The notes under the pieces: model-generated
What the model saw: the letters and a program-made list of their open reading frames with translations, nothing else
Databases searched by the model: none
Told to the model about the DNA's origin: nothing
Shown: positions 11,385-22,005 of the stretch, piece by piece
Numbering within the stretch: position 1 is the first letter of the stretch
Layout of the letters: each line of letters starts with the position of its first letter
From: Acanthosepion esculentum
Lineage: Eukaryota > Mollusca > Cephalopoda > Sepiida > Sepiidae
Reading direction: 5' to 3'
Length of the DNA: 64,000 nucleotides
Assembly: GCA_964036315.1 (NCBI GenBank)
Contig: OZ038508.1
Location: forward strand, 51,689,959-51,753,958
Translations under genes and position numbers: made by a program

Positions 11385-12317
11385 TCGATAAAAGTGACTC
11401 ACCTGATTTTTTTACTAAGTGTTCTCTTCTCCGATGAAAAGAAAGTTGAGCTAAATTCAAAGGATAAGCGATCTAAAATCCAAAGAAGAAGCTTTGAAAG
11501 TTCTTTGAAAGCTCTTTGAATTTAGCAGTAAGTACAGTCAAGCATCCGTTCAGTATAATGTTCTGGGGATGCTTTTCTTTTCATGGAACTGGTTTCTTAA
11601 AACCTATTGAAAAGACCCTCAGGAGCGAGCAGTACAAGAGAATTTTAGAGTCTTCTCTGTTCCCTTCTGCTGAAAGGGTCCAAATCGACCCCACCAAGCT
11701 CATTTTTATGCAGGATAATGCTTCCTGTCACAAATCAAAATTGATGAAGGAATACTTTGATGAGAAGCAGGTGAGTGTTATGACATGGCCGCCTCAATCT
11801 TCTGACATCAACCCCATAGAAAATTTATGGAGCATTATAAAGTACAGGCTCTGGAGAAAGCAGTTGAGCAACAAAGAGGATTTGATTGTGAATTTCATAT
11901 CCGAATCGAATTCAATGCTTGGAGATGAGATTTGCCAGAACCTAATCAAGTCAATGCCAAAAAGGGTTGAAAAGGTTATTCAAAATAAAGGAGGACCTAT
12001 AAATTATTAAATATTTCGAACTATTATACCTCTATTCTTTTTTATTTAAAGCTGTTCGGTTATGTTTCTATTGATTACTAGTTGCAGGAAATAAGTGAGT
12101 CACTTTTTTTGCACGGTGTTTTTCCCTAAATCTCATTTATATCCAAAATTATAATTATCAATAGAATACCTTAGGGTGAGTAAACTTTTTTACTAGGTGG
12201 TCGGGAAGGGGTCTTTATATTAGTAAGATTAAAAACTAGTTTGACCCCAAAAACAATAGGCGAAAAAATCTTTAAGTAAAAAAAAATCAGGTGAGTCACT
12301 TTTATCGAACAGCACTG
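11376..12317 (+). mobile_element. Internally deleted Tc1-like transposon with both terminal repeats
   Basis: The left end reads CAATGCTGTTCGATAAAAGT and the right end is its complement with one early mismatch (CAGTGCTG...). The terminal repeats share at least 35 bases including gactcacctgattttttt. TA dinucleotides flank the element at 11,374-11,375 and 12,318-12,319, as expected for the superfamily. At 942 bp it is shorter than a typical autonomous Tc1 (about 1.3-1.7 kb) because the DNA-binding half of the transposase is missing. Inside the right end, at 12,050-12,120, a second diverged copy of the terminal motif (agctgttcgg ... gtgagtcactttt) is visible. Confidence 0.92.
11421..12010 (+). 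pseudogene. Tc1-like transposase, C-terminal catalytic domain (DD34E), frameshifted
   Basis: The frame at 11,421 starts VLFSDEKK, which carries the first catalytic Asp (FSDE motif), and runs to a stop at 11,517. The remainder (11,516-12,010, other frame) has IMFWGCFS, then FMQDNASCHKS with the second Asp, and WPPQSSDINPIENLW with the Glu. There are 34 residues between the second Asp and the Glu. Thus all three catalytic residues survive, but one frameshift near 11,500-11,516 and loss of the N-terminal helix-turn-helix region make it non-functional. It lies entirely inside the terminal repeats. Confidence 0.9.
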
Positions 12318-12464
12318 TATATATATATATGTAGCTTCTTATTGTTATGTCAGTTGTATAGAAAACTGAAAAAAATGATTTAACAGAAATAAATCCCATT
12401 TATCCATTTTAATGGATGAAAAAAGTATTCGTACAATACAAAAAATACATAATCTTCATTTAAT

Positions 12465-13055
12465 ACTTTGTAGAATAGCTATTATTCACTTCTACAGCAA
12501 CCAACCTCTTCTTATAGTTCTCAATTAGTGATTTGCAAATTTTAGTTGGTATTTTGTTGCATTCTTCTTTGCATATGGTCTTCAAATCCGAGACATTTGT
12601 TGGAGCTCTCGATTGGATTTGAATTTTCAAATAGCGCCACAGATTCTTGATTGGATTTAAAGCTGAGAACTGATTTGGCCATTGCAGGATATTGACATTA
12701 TTTTTAGCAAGCCATTTCTTCCTAGATTTTGCAATGTGCTTAGGATCATTATCTTGTTGGAAGATCCAATCTGGAGGAAGTTCAAGATTTTCAACCGAAA
12801 TCATTAAATTTGCTTCCAAAATATCTTGATATGCTGTGGCATTCATTCTACCAACTGTTACTGATATGTTGCCAGTACCTTTTGCAGAAAAACATCCTCA
12901 AGCCATGATGCTGCCACCACCAAATTTCACTGTTGGAACTGTGTTCTTTTGTTTGAAGGCATCGCCATCTTTCCTCCATACATGATTTCTAGAATTATGT
13001 CCAGACAATACAATTTTGGTTTCGTCTGTCCATAATACTCTTTCCCAATAAGTAA
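12465..13055 (-). pseudogene. Second Tc1-like transposase, catalytic domain, inactivated
   Basis: The minus-strand frame gives VLWTDETKIVLSG with the first Asp, VWRKDGDAF, then GGGSIMA followed by a stop where Trp-Gly-Cys is usual (TGA for TGG), then IFQQDNDPKH with the second Asp, and WPNQFSALNPIKNLW. The usual Glu is Lys and the usual Ser-Pro-Asp is Ser-Ala. So one in-frame stop and two catalytic-region substitutions are present, and the N-terminal DNA-binding part is missing. Clear terminal repeats were not found. It sits about 150 bases from the first Tc1 element but is a different family, judging by sequence. Confidence 0.9.
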
Positions 13056-13089
13056 TCTTCAAAATTTTGGAAAATATTCACCGTAATCT

Positions 13090-13679
13090 AATTTTAGGAA
13101 TGTTGACTTTAAATTTACTATAGTCATCGCTCTTATTTTCTGATAACATGTATTGTCGACCATACTTTCAAAAAGGATTATTTTACATAATATTTTATAT
13201 ACATAAAAAATTACAAATTATTTTAAAAATCTTTGTGCAAAATGATTTGCATTACGCTTTATTAGTAAATATAGTTTTCACTTAATAACATCACCTAACA
13301 AGATTAGACTTATGTAGAATTTTAAAATATGTTTCAAAAATTATTATAACAAATTATTACAATTTAAATTAAAAGAAATGAAAATAATTCTTTTAAAATT
13401 CATTATTCATCGAAAAAAAATTTTCTTAATACAATAGTGTCCTTAATAAATCTTATTAAAGCAATTAAAAGTTTTCTAATTAAATATCAGTTTTATTGCA
13501 TTTTTTTATTTTACGATTCGTAGCAGGTTTTCGGGAAATGAGTAGCAGTTTGAAAACAAAATTATGATTTACATTCTCCAAGGAGTTCTGCTTTTAACTA
13601 ATAAAACAAATTTTGGGATGAAAATTTAATTTCTCGAAATTTCATGAAACTAAGTAAGTAGGGAGTGACATGTGTAAAA
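13090..13679. other. AT-rich DNA, nothing recognised
   Basis: Very high A+T with homopolymer runs. No frame, hairpin or transposon end of interest. Confidence 0.4.
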
Positions 13680-13925
13680 AATATTTTATCAAGATTTTCT
13701 AAAAAGAAAAAATCAAAAATAATTTCATTCATTTGTGAATAAGTCCTGAAAGTTTCATTAAAATCTGACAATTATTTGATTTTTTGCAAGAATTTCCATA
13801 TCAATCAGCGGCAAAAAAAAGCTCTAAACATTATTCATAATTCTTAGGTCGACCGTTAACGCAAAAAGAACAAGATTTTTAACCAAAATTTCGAACGTGC
13901 TAGAAAGGATTAAAAATTTTAATAA
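13680..13925 (+). repeat. Unclassified interspersed repeat R, copy 2
   Basis: Reverse-complement relative of 5,090-5,320, sharing the aattcttgcaaaaa, tgaaactttcagga and cacaaatgaatgaaat blocks. The segment between them has diverged (a gtcgaccgttaacg block is present only here). Confidence 0.65.
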
Positions 13926-14264
13926 AATAATTTTAAAAAAATACTTTGGTCTTTCTTAATAATAACCTTAGAATTTTGACGATAGAACTTTGTTGTTTTT
14001 TTTTTTTTTTATTTGTGGCCTTTTTTCATCAGGCTATGCTGTTTTTTTTTCAGTGAAAAAGTGGCGGTACCTAATAGATATGTATACGGCTGCGAGCGTT
14101 AGGGAGAATATAGAAGAAAAAATTTGCATTAACGAGTGACCAAGAAATGGTTTAACAATGTCAGTAACTTGCAAAGAGGTAACGTTGGATTCGTGATTAT
14201 GGTGGGTCTTATGCTATTCTGATTTGTTCCCAACCTTGTATCGCTTTGTTGGTGAGTATTAAAT

Positions 14265-14537
14265 TGATTGGTTGGAAAGTCGTAAATTCGAAATTAATTT
14301 CAATTCTTCCTGAATAAAGGTTCTATAATAAAGGGGCTAAATGGCTACAATTTCAGTAGATGATCACAAACTTGATCATTTGACTGAACTCGTAATTAAA
14401 GAACGCCAACATATAAACATATTCTTTCACAAGAAAACCACCAGTAATATCATAAGCAGCCAGTAAAATTAACGAAGCGATCGACAAATGCGTTTAGTTA
14501 TTTTCTATTGTTATAATGAACGCTGTTTCCTGTGACA
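14265..14537 (-). repeat. LTR-like direct repeat, copy 1 (3' LTR in minus orientation)
   Basis: In minus orientation it starts TGTCACAGGAAACAGCGTTC and ends CCAATCA, giving TG...CA ends typical of LTRs. It matches 15,211-15,497 along its length with about 10-15% divergence by eye and a few small indels. Shared blocks include gatgatcacaaacttgatc and aaaattaacgaagcg. No clear 5-bp target duplication flanks the pair. Confidence 0.7.
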
Positions 14538-14539
14538 AG

Positions 14540-15080
14540 AAAGGTGTTGTATGAAGTCAATACAAGCTTCTAAAGTCATTTGATTTGTCTGCGACCGCTC
14601 TAAAATTTTCACTCTATGAAAGGTGTTGTACAGTCCTTCTACCTGTCGGAGTTGAATTACTTCTTCCTCTGTGCTTATTTATTGTTGTCCTAGTTCATGA
14701 AATTCACAATATCTACTGGTATCTCTTAACCTTCTTAGATATTTCCTTATAGGCTCCCCAAATTCTTGTCTCAGCATTAAACATTTGGTTTGTTTAGCTA
14801 TGACCAATCTTTTCTTTGTTGGAATATTTCTCAATATTATTTCTTTGACTTCCTTAAATATCAAGTTTTCAATTTCAGCCAGGTAAGTCATTAAAAAAAT
14901 CTGCCTAATGGCTTCGCATCCCGCAGTAGCTAAAAATTGATCTGTGATTTCTTTCTGTCCTTCAGGTGTTTGGTCATCTCGTAACTTCTTTATTCTGGCA
15001 CGTTCCTCAGAGCATTTTATCCAAATCTTTACGTTTTCAGATTCTTCTGTGTTCAACAGAGCTCCATCAGGCGACGCCAT
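14540..15080 (-). pseudogene. Gag-like ORF of a small LTR retroelement
   Basis: Minus-strand open frame with a likely start at 15,080 (MASPDGALL) and a stop at 14,679. The protein is charged and helical, with IKCSEERARIKKLRDDQ and, near its end, LRQEFGEPIRKYLRRLRDTS. This resembles the ESVxxYxxRLR region of Ty3/Gypsy-type Gag capsid domains. After the stop the same frame stays open to the LTR-like repeat (STEEEVIQLRQVEGL...), so one TAA interrupts a longer gag. No zinc knuckle, protease or polymerase is present. The assignment rests on one motif and on the flanking direct repeats. Confidence 0.6.
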
Positions 15081-15210
15081 TTTGTTATGATGATCAAACT
15101 TAGTAGCTGTAGATTTTATATACACTGACTCAAAGTCGTCCGTGAGCTATAGTTATAGCTCTCTTTGTGCTAATTACCTATTAGCTAAACCATTTCTATT
15201 ATAGTTAATT

Positions 15211-15497
15211 TGATTGATCGGAAAAATCGTAAATTCGAAATTAATTTCAATTCTTCCTGAATCAAGGTTCTATAACAAAGGAGGTAAATAGATACAATTT
15301 CAGTAGATGATCACAAACTTGATCGTTTGACTGAACTCCTAATTAAAGAACGCTATCATATAAACAGGTTCTTTTACCATAAAACCATCAGTAGCATCAC
15401 AATAAGCAGCCAATAAAATTAACGAAGCGGTCGACAAATGCATTTAGTTATTTTCTATTAATTTCTATTGTTATAACGAACGCTATTTCCTGTGACA
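15211..15497 (-). repeat. LTR-like direct repeat, copy 2 (5' LTR in minus orientation)
   Basis: Partner of 14,265-14,537. It is slightly longer, with an extra ttctatta-type insertion near its end. I found no convincing tRNA primer binding site just inside it. The divergence between the pair suggests an old insertion, if these are LTRs. Confidence 0.7.
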
Positions 15498-16020
15498 AGA
15501 AAGGTTTATTAGGCCTATCGATTTATTCGTAGATTTTTTTTTTCATTCTTTTTTTTTCTGTAAGCATCCAACAGGTTTGCTTCTTTTAATCTTCGTGCGG
15601 AAAAGCCGACTGCCTTTGCGTACATTTGTGAATCTGCCAAACTATTTCCGGGACACATCCCTCAAAATGATCTCAAAAGGAAACGAAAGGCAGAGAGAGA
15701 AAAAAAAATGAATGGATATTTTTAAATGTCCAACACTAGTCGGAATCATGCAAAGTTTGTTGTAAGGATTTTTTTCCTTATATTTATAAATAATCGCTGT
15801 TTGAGATCAGTTTCTCTGCTAAATATTGATAAGTTTTTGCTGAGGTGATTGCTAAATATTCGTCTGTCAACTGACAGGTCCGAGTTGGATAACTCACGAA
15901 CTGTCTACTCACGCTGTGTTCACGTCGATCCCACCTAATTTGAATTGCATTTGCCAAAAAGATTTCCTATTTGTCATTAAATAGCATTAGGAGTGTTTAG
16001 TTTAAACTTACTTCATTCAA
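15498..16020. other. AT-rich DNA, nothing recognised
   Basis: Homopolymer T runs near 15,535-15,560 and ordinary AT-rich sequence. No support for a gene. Confidence 0.4.
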
Positions 16021-16025
16021 AATCA

Positions 16026-16093
16026 GGCACGGTGGAGTAATGGATAGTGGCTCGTGTTGAGGCATCAGAGAGCCGGGTTCGATATTCCAGAGG
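16026..16093 (+). mobile_element. SINE family A head, truncated
   Basis: gcacggtggagtaatggata gtggctcg is the A-box region and gagccgggttcgatattcca the B-box region of family A. The copy stops about 70 bases in. It retains the best-preserved Pol III box sequences of this family in the window. Confidence 0.8.
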
Positions 16094-16099
16094 AAAGCA

Positions 16100-16195
16100 A
16101 CAAACAATCTACATGGTTAGCTTGAACGAATGGATAGCGGAGCAGAGTTTTGAAGAGATGTCAAAAAGATAAACGTTATTAAGAGCTAAAAAGAA
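16100..16195 (+). pseudogene. RTE-like LINE 3' terminal fragment
   Basis: LNEWIAEQSFEEMSKR resembles WMAEQG...MAKIK at 48.33-48.38 kb, and the following text (ttattaagagctaaaaagaa) matches ttattaggagctcaaagaac there. Only the end of the ORF is left. Confidence 0.55.
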
Positions 16196-16199
16196 CGGG

Positions 16200-17460
16200 T
16201 AATATATAAGGTTTGATAGTAACGTTCGTTTCAAGGGTCTTGAAATCGACAATTGTGAATAAGTAAGGACTAAAGAAAATGAAGTAGATTTCTTTAAAAC
16301 ATTTATAGAAGTTAAAATCAAGGCAATCCTTAACCCAGGCCTGGCAACCATGCGACAGGAGTCTACGATTGGGGGCGGACATGAGGAGACCTAAATTACT
16401 ACTAAATAACAATTACTGAGAACATTTTTAGGCAGGAACTTATCAGTAATGTACAGCAATTAGTTAATTAGTAACTATACATAATATTAAGAAACAACTT
16501 ACAGTTATTGACTTATTTCCATAAATGCAAATGTACAAAGAAAGAACAAAAATAACCTCCTCTGCCATAAAATAACTAAATGCACAAAAATCACTTTATT
16601 CCCCAATATATTAGAGACATATTTAAATGATACTGCAAAAATAATGAGTTAATTTCTTTATTCCAGTTGATTACAGGAAATATAATTTTATAATACAATC
16701 AGAAAGCAATATCAACATTTTACAAAATCGTGTATCAGCAAAGTCTAAAAATACTTTACAAAAAATATAAATTCACAATAATTTTGATAATCTTTATGAA
16801 AATTGTTGTGGTTTTTGTTACATGTACAATTTGTTTCACAGAAGATGAAGAAAATACTTATTTCGTTAAGATGAAATAATAGATATTACAAGTATACATA
16901 CTTTTAATAATTAAAATCAACTTATATTAAAAAGAACACAAAATTAATTAACAGGATAATTTGGAGAGTTAACCAATTAAATATATCTAAAAAGGGGAGA
17001 AATTGAAAATAAAATATCTGATGAATATTTCTCGGAATAGATAAGTATGTCTTTTTAACACGGCTCCATGAACATATTTTTACTACTTGAAAAAATATGA
17101 TTTTTTTTTAATAGCGATTATTATTTAAAGAGGATTGCATAGTCATTTATAAAACATTTTATAAAAATTTTAAAATTATCTTAGAATTTTATTTATAAGA
17201 TATAGATAAAAAATTTTAAGGTAATTTTAAAACTTTTAGTGCTGGTTCTTGAGTTGTCTTAGGTGAATCAAATATACAATAATTTAAATATATATATACT
17301 TGACAATATAATCTTATGCTCCTCTCTTTTCATATTAAAATGGTACGTATCAGGAACTAACAAAGATTTTTGTCAAAGAATTTCTGTAAGTTTTCAATTT
17401 AACAATACCAAACATTATAAAACAGAAAAACAATAACTGAAATGAGGTATCCAATGGAAT
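16200..17460. other. AT-rich DNA without a recognised feature
   Basis: High A+T. The two minus frames at 16,109-16,412 have no recognisable domain. The stretch may be 3' flanking DNA of the P-element-like relic that begins at 17,463, but no terminal repeats were found. Confidence 0.35.
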
Positions 17461-17462
17461 TT

Positions 17463-18472
17463 TTAAATTAACAATATATTTCTATAAAAAAAATATCCAT
17501 ATTCTTGAAAATAGAAACTAGTGTTATTAAACATTTCCTCTTCTGTAAGACAATCTTTTCTTGTAACAATATACAAAAGTGTCATTTTAATATCATCAGG
17601 GATCCAAGTTTCAAGGTCTTGTAAGGTATCAAATGTTTGGCATCCTATTTCATCCAGTAAATGTCTACATTTTGAGCAGTTATGGACTGTTGTTGACGAT
17701 TTCATTCTTTTTCCTTGACTTCCTCCCATACTTTTTGTCATTTTTCCAAAATTTGAAAGAAATAACAGATGTTCATCATATAAATCTGAAATCACCTTTT
17801 TTAGTGGATCATTTCTCTTAGTGTCACCATATATTTCTTTGACGCTGAAAATGTTCCCAAATTTTAAAACATTTTCAGTGAAATTAACTGTGTCTGCAGT
17901 ATCCTCCCCATTTCATAATGGATGCATTTTAATGGCATCTACAGTTTGATCACAAAAGATTTTGAAACAATATAAAACATTTTGTCACTCAACAGATTTT
18001 GGCCAAATTGTTACATCATTTAGTTTCGACAGCTTAAGAAATTGAGATTTTTCATACTCAAAAAGACCTTTTGCAATTTCCCCTTTTGCTGTCATCTTTT
18101 TTTTTTTCCTTCAGAATAAAACAGTAATTCGGAAGTAGGTTCAGTAATCCAATTATTCCGAATATTTTTAAAAAGGTAGACATAATCAAAAAGTAAGTAA
18201 AAGCCGTTTTTAATTATCCAAGGTTTATTAAAGACAGTACCAATTTTTTTGGAAAAAAAAGATTGCTGGGTCCTGTTACAATATACAATTGAAATTACTT
18301 GACCATTTAATTGTTTGATTACATCAACAATATATAAAACATTTTTAGTATAAAAAGTTGCTTCTGATTTTACAACTGGGATCATTTTAAGTAAAATCTT
18401 TGGTCTACCATTTAAACATTCTATCATGATAACCAATATCGGTTTTGCTAATACTTCAGAATTTTCAGCCAA
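17463..18472 (-). pseudogene. P-element/THAP9-like transposase relic
   Basis: The minus strand begins MAENSEVLAKPILVIMIECL at 18,472 and runs through FDYVYLFKNIRNNWITEPTS. The latter matches the xDxVHLxKNIRNNW region of the RNase H-like domain of P-element-type (TNP) transposases. A frameshift in an A-rich run near 18,090-18,100 moves the reading frame, which continues FEYEKSQFLKLSKLNDVTIW and then two TGA stops before MISDLYDEHLLF ... QTFDTLQDLETWIPDD. The N-terminal THAP zinc finger is not present. The family assignment is from memory of the IRNNW motif, and no homology search was possible. Confidence 0.55.
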
Positions 18473-18549
18473 ACCAAATAAATTTACTCCTTAATATTGT
18501 AGAGCAACTTTGACATATACTTCATGAATTATCTAACACTTTCGCCCCA

Positions 18550-18840
18550 GTGAGAGTAATTAAGAGGAAATTAAAGGTGGTAGAACAGGGACAACAAGCA
18601 ATGGTTCAGTCAGTTAGAGAGAGCGTATCCATACTCAATGTTACTCGACTGGAATTGGCTAAGAATAGAGGGAGTATCAATTGGTTGATTTCTCAACTAC
18701 AGGTTTCTAGAAAAGAAGTGATAAATGTAATCACGTCTGTAACAACCGAATTACATAAATTAGAGGGTTTTTTTGCAAAGAACGAAAGGAAAATACTTAA
18801 CACGGTGGTGACGCTTCAACTGCGTACAACGTCGATATAA
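18550..18840 (+). pseudogene. 96-codon ORF with coiled-coil character, possibly retroelement envelope or structural remnant
   Basis: The frame reads VEQGQQAMVQSVRESVSILN and continues with repeated heptad-like hydrophobics (LAKNRGSINWLISQLQVSRK). This pattern of Gln/Asn-rich coiled coil is reminiscent of fusion-subunit helices of retroelement envelopes, but I cannot assign it. There is no signal peptide or membrane segment within the frame. It begins next to an 18-base direct repeat that recurs at 19,120-19,138. Confidence 0.25.
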
Positions 18841-19200
18841 AGTCAAAACAAGATCAACAATATTACTGGCAGATCTAAGTGCAATGAGCGAACAAAGGAA
18901 ACCAAAATGTGACTTACCTGAGGTCCGCCGCTTCGTGTTTTGTTTCTTTTTCCTCCTTCTTTTGCTTCCTTCTCTTTTCCTCCTTATGTCCCTTTTAGAC
19001 CAATATAGAGTCATTTCTGCTCTTACTTGGTCCGGAATGGACAACACAAATACAACCTTCTCTCCTCTTTCAGACGGCCGTGGTAATTCCCACGGGTATA
19101 TCCTGGTCACGGCCACCAGTCTAACACTTTCGCCCCAGCTCCTCGACCTCCGACGTCTTACTCTCTGGGTTGAGGTGTCTATTCAGTCTTAACCGAACTT
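18841..19200 (-). other. GC-richer segment with a consensus splice donor on the minus strand
   Basis: A minus frame of 118 codons (18,760-19,116) has a basic RRKREGSKRRRKKKQNTKRR stretch. At about 18,917 the minus strand reads ACCTCAG then GTAAGT, a perfect consensus 5' splice site. This is compatible with a spliced exon ending there, but one site is weak evidence. The opposite strand also has an open frame. No function is assigned. Confidence 0.2.
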
Positions 19201-19639
19201 AAGGGAGTGACCGTAGGTCCCCTGAGCATCCGTAGATCATTCGACCAGTCCACTGGTTTAATCCTGCTTCCTTCCCACGTTGTGTTTGGTTTGATCCAGA
19301 AAGCAGAAGTGATGTTCATCCAACTGAAGATGTAGACACGACTGAAGAGTCTATGCTAAGAAATTTAGAATGCACCAAAAAATATATATATCTGCAGAAA
19401 GCCGGACAAACAACTATTCAATGGTTGAATTGTTAATGTCTTTTATATAGCAGAAAAGAATAGTATAGAAAATAAACGGGTTACAGAAAAGAAAAGTAAT
19501 TGACGTAAAAACTCATACACTGGATTCTAGACACAGAGAGTGGGCTGTGATTAGCTTGTTGTGAAATCGTCTCAGAACGATATACGACTCTTGCGATGGA
19601 GAGATAAAGATTTCTGTGCGCGGCTTAAAGTTTATAGTT

Positions 19640-20035
19640 GCGTTCCTCTTCGATTGTAGTAACAGTAGTAGTAATCTTCGTGGTAGCAGAAGCATCGGTA
19701 TTTATATTAACAGTACATGTTAGCAGGGGTTTTGTTCCAAATCCCTGACGTCACTTCCAATCTCTGATATCTCTCCACCCAGTTCGACTGCACTTGACGA
19801 CAGTTGAGCCCAAAAACAACCTTTTGATTATTGTAGCTTGTTCGACGTTTCCGTTTCCAGTGGTAGTAATAATAGTAGCAGTCTTAGATTGTTGGAGGAG
19901 TAATTCGCTTCTTCGTACTTATATCAACAAAATATGTTAGCGGGCGTTTGGTTCCAATCTCTGACGTCGCTTTCAATCTCCGACTTCTCTCCACCCAGCT
20001 CGACTGCACTCGACGGCAGACGAGCCAACCACACT
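19640..20035. repeat. Tandem pair of about 200-bp units
   Basis: Unit 1 (about 19,655-19,815) and unit 2 (about 19,860-20,030) share tagtagtaat, atgttagc, ttggttccaa-like text, tctctgacgtc, ctctccacccag and tcgactgcact in the same order. Divergence is moderate. The microsatellite-like gtagtaataatagtagcag inside each unit is variable. Confidence 0.75.
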
Positions 20036-20454
20036 GTCAACAGATTTCTATGCGCGTTTATATAGATAAACCTGACTGGCTTCAACCCAAAATCATGTGA
20101 ATTTCAAAGTTCCTCATAGCCTTAGTAAGCTCTATTTCAAATTTTAACCGATAAAAATTATCTCGATCATCTTCCATTGTCTTCCTAATGACCCAATTCC
20201 AAATGGGCTAGATCAGATTCCCATCAGTAAACAAAATTGTTCTGATCTAATTTCGCTGTTCAAATCTACTCCAATTTCAATAATAAAAAATATATATGTG
20301 TGTGTTTGTGTGTAGTTCCCAAACTCTCTCTGCTACAATTAAAAGAATACACTTTTTCTGATTTTCATAGATTTTACTAAAAAAATATCACCAAGAAAAT
20401 TAAGAAATCATTTAATTTTGAGAATTTTTATGTTAAAGCTGATAATCTATTTAC
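20036..20454. other. No gene seen
   Basis: Ordinary AT-rich DNA with a short (TG)n at 20,296-20,314. Confidence 0.4.
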
Positions 20455-20745
20455 ATTATTCGGACTATTGTCCTCATCTTTGTTACCATATTTATTACAA
20501 CGTTTCGGCCGCTGTAAGCTCCGGCCTTCTTCAGGTGGTTTGAATGTCGAACTGAACCCTTTATTTCGCTCACTGGGGCAGAGTGCTCTAGTTCCACGTG
20601 CCATGTTTAATGGATGTCAGTTGTCAGTTCTCCTGTTAATTCCCCTCGCCAAGTTCTCCACTGCCTTAACCGGGTATTGAACTCACACTCTTTGGGTCCT
20701 GTTACAGGAATTAACTAACGCCTTTATCCACTGTGCCATCCGATA
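20455..20745 (-). mobile_element. SINE family C, copy 2
   Basis: Minus orientation. The head atggcacagtggataaaggc carries an intact A-box-like region, gagtgtgagttcaataccc is the B-box region, and the 3' end is ccgaataatgtaaata. Sequence is collinear with 5,792-6,108 over its whole length. Both contain the same hammerhead-like block. Confidence 0.85.
20487..20540 (-). ncRNA. Hammerhead-ribozyme-like motif, SINE C copy 2
   Basis: CTGAAGA, A, GGCC ... GGCC, GAAAC, GTT, GTA: all core positions are the same as in the 5.8 kb copy, while the loop of stem II differs (gagcttacagc versus aacgtacaac). Conservation of the core against changes in the loop is suggestive, but only two copies can be compared here. 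Stem I is weak. Confidence 0.45.
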
Positions 20746-21082
20746 TAAATATTTTGTTTTGACCTTTTTGAAAAACTTTTTCAATTTACTTACTATTATA
20801 CATTTTTTCCTTATTTTTATTTGTTTAAATTTTACGAATGGGTTCAGTTGACAATGTAAAATCAGCGTAAATCGATCACCCACTTTGCTACCAGTGTAAT
20901 GAAAAAACAAGCTTACTTTCCCGTCTTTAAGGAATTACATGGTTTCAAAGGATTTCCAAATTGTTTCACTGATCAGGGTCTGTTTTATTTTGCAGTTACC
21001 GAGTGAACTGAATCTCCGTCATTAAAGTCTTTACGGAGGGTAAGAATCAATCACCTCTTCCCCCATAAAATACAATTATCTG
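20746..21082. other. AT-rich flank, nothing recognised
   Basis: No motif or repeat structure is visible. Confidence 0.35.
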
Positions 21083-21172
21083 AACAAAATTAACCAGTTT
21101 AATATTTTTTACACTATTTTTTTTTTTTTTTAATTTACTGTAAAAATATTAAGCTGGTTAATTTTGTTTTTA
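21083..21172. repeat. 90-bp imperfect palindrome
   Basis: aacaaaattaaccagtttaa and its near complement ttaagctggttaattttgtt flank a T-rich loop. Arms are about 30 bases. Probably a short hairpin MITE. Confidence 0.75.
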
Positions 21173-21424
21173 ACAGCAATGCTAATAAAATTCAAAATAC
21201 ATTTTTTTAATTTTATATCAGTATGATGCTTGCTATAAAGAATAATAACACAGAAAACATTTAAATTTCTATTCAGTTTTTTTCGAGTGGGCAAATTTCT
21301 GTATAGTACTTTGGGAAAATTGGCAGTGTAAAAAAGTTACATTTTTTGTTGCTGTTTTCTTACAAGGAAGGTATCAACATACTTCACGTGTTTATTTTTG
21401 TTTGCTTGTTTGTTTGTTTTTAAT

Positions 21425-21720
21425 CGGTATCACCCCAAGCAAGGCAATAAAGGCATTAGTATGCAAGGGGTTACAGGGTGGGGAGGAATTAGGAACAGAA
21501 ACATTAGTAATGAATAGAAAGAGAAAAGAGCATTCAGGAGTCCATGAGATAGATTGACATTGCTTTTAAATTTTGCAGATAAAAGTTGGCTGGAAAGCAT
21601 GGAGGCAGAAGGGAGTTCCACAAAAAAAAGTGCGAGAAAAGAAACTGTTAACAAAGAAGTTACGGCTACATCTTGCTGGCTCAACTGTAAAAGGCCTGGT
21701 TAAGGATCGCCTTGGTTAAA
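21425..21720 (-). pseudogene. Jockey/CR1-like LINE, 3' terminus
   Basis: The plus strand reads atcaccccaagcaaggcaat aaaggc ... caaggggttac, the conserved 3' end of this LINE family. The same block occurs at 35,600, 52,449 and 63,767. On the minus strand it follows a decayed C-terminal coding segment (NSLLPPCFPANFYLQNLKAM-like in broken frames). Strongly 5' truncated. Confidence 0.75.
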
Positions 21721-21941
21721 ATGGATTTCAGATGCTTTAAGGCTTTTTGATTACGGCAAGAGATTTTATGTTAAAGAATAATTTATATATATATTCTAGA
21801 CCAAGGGTTCACAACAAGAAGGAATCCCCCAAGGGATAATTTCTAGGTTTCGTTGAGTGGGGGAAGACTTTTACTTCTCAGAAGTTTCTCACTGATTGTA
21901 ATCTTCATCAGAATAAGATCGATTTAAATACCCTGACCGTT

Positions 21942-22005
21942 CATTGAACATTTTGTTTATTGGACATTTTGTTCATTGAATATTTTGTTCATTGAACATT
22001 TTGTT
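21942..22005. repeat. Minisatellite, about 16-17-bp unit, four copies
   Basis: cattgaacattttgtt units repeated with single changes (tattggacattttgtt, cattgaatattttgtt). Lies inside the hAT element. Confidence 0.9.

Noticed and set aside
21881..21930. Minus-strand CTGATGAAGATTACAATC ... GAAAC resembling a hammerhead
   Set aside because: Five extra bases separate the hairpin from GAAA and no NUH with a closing stem is found; too far from the consensus.
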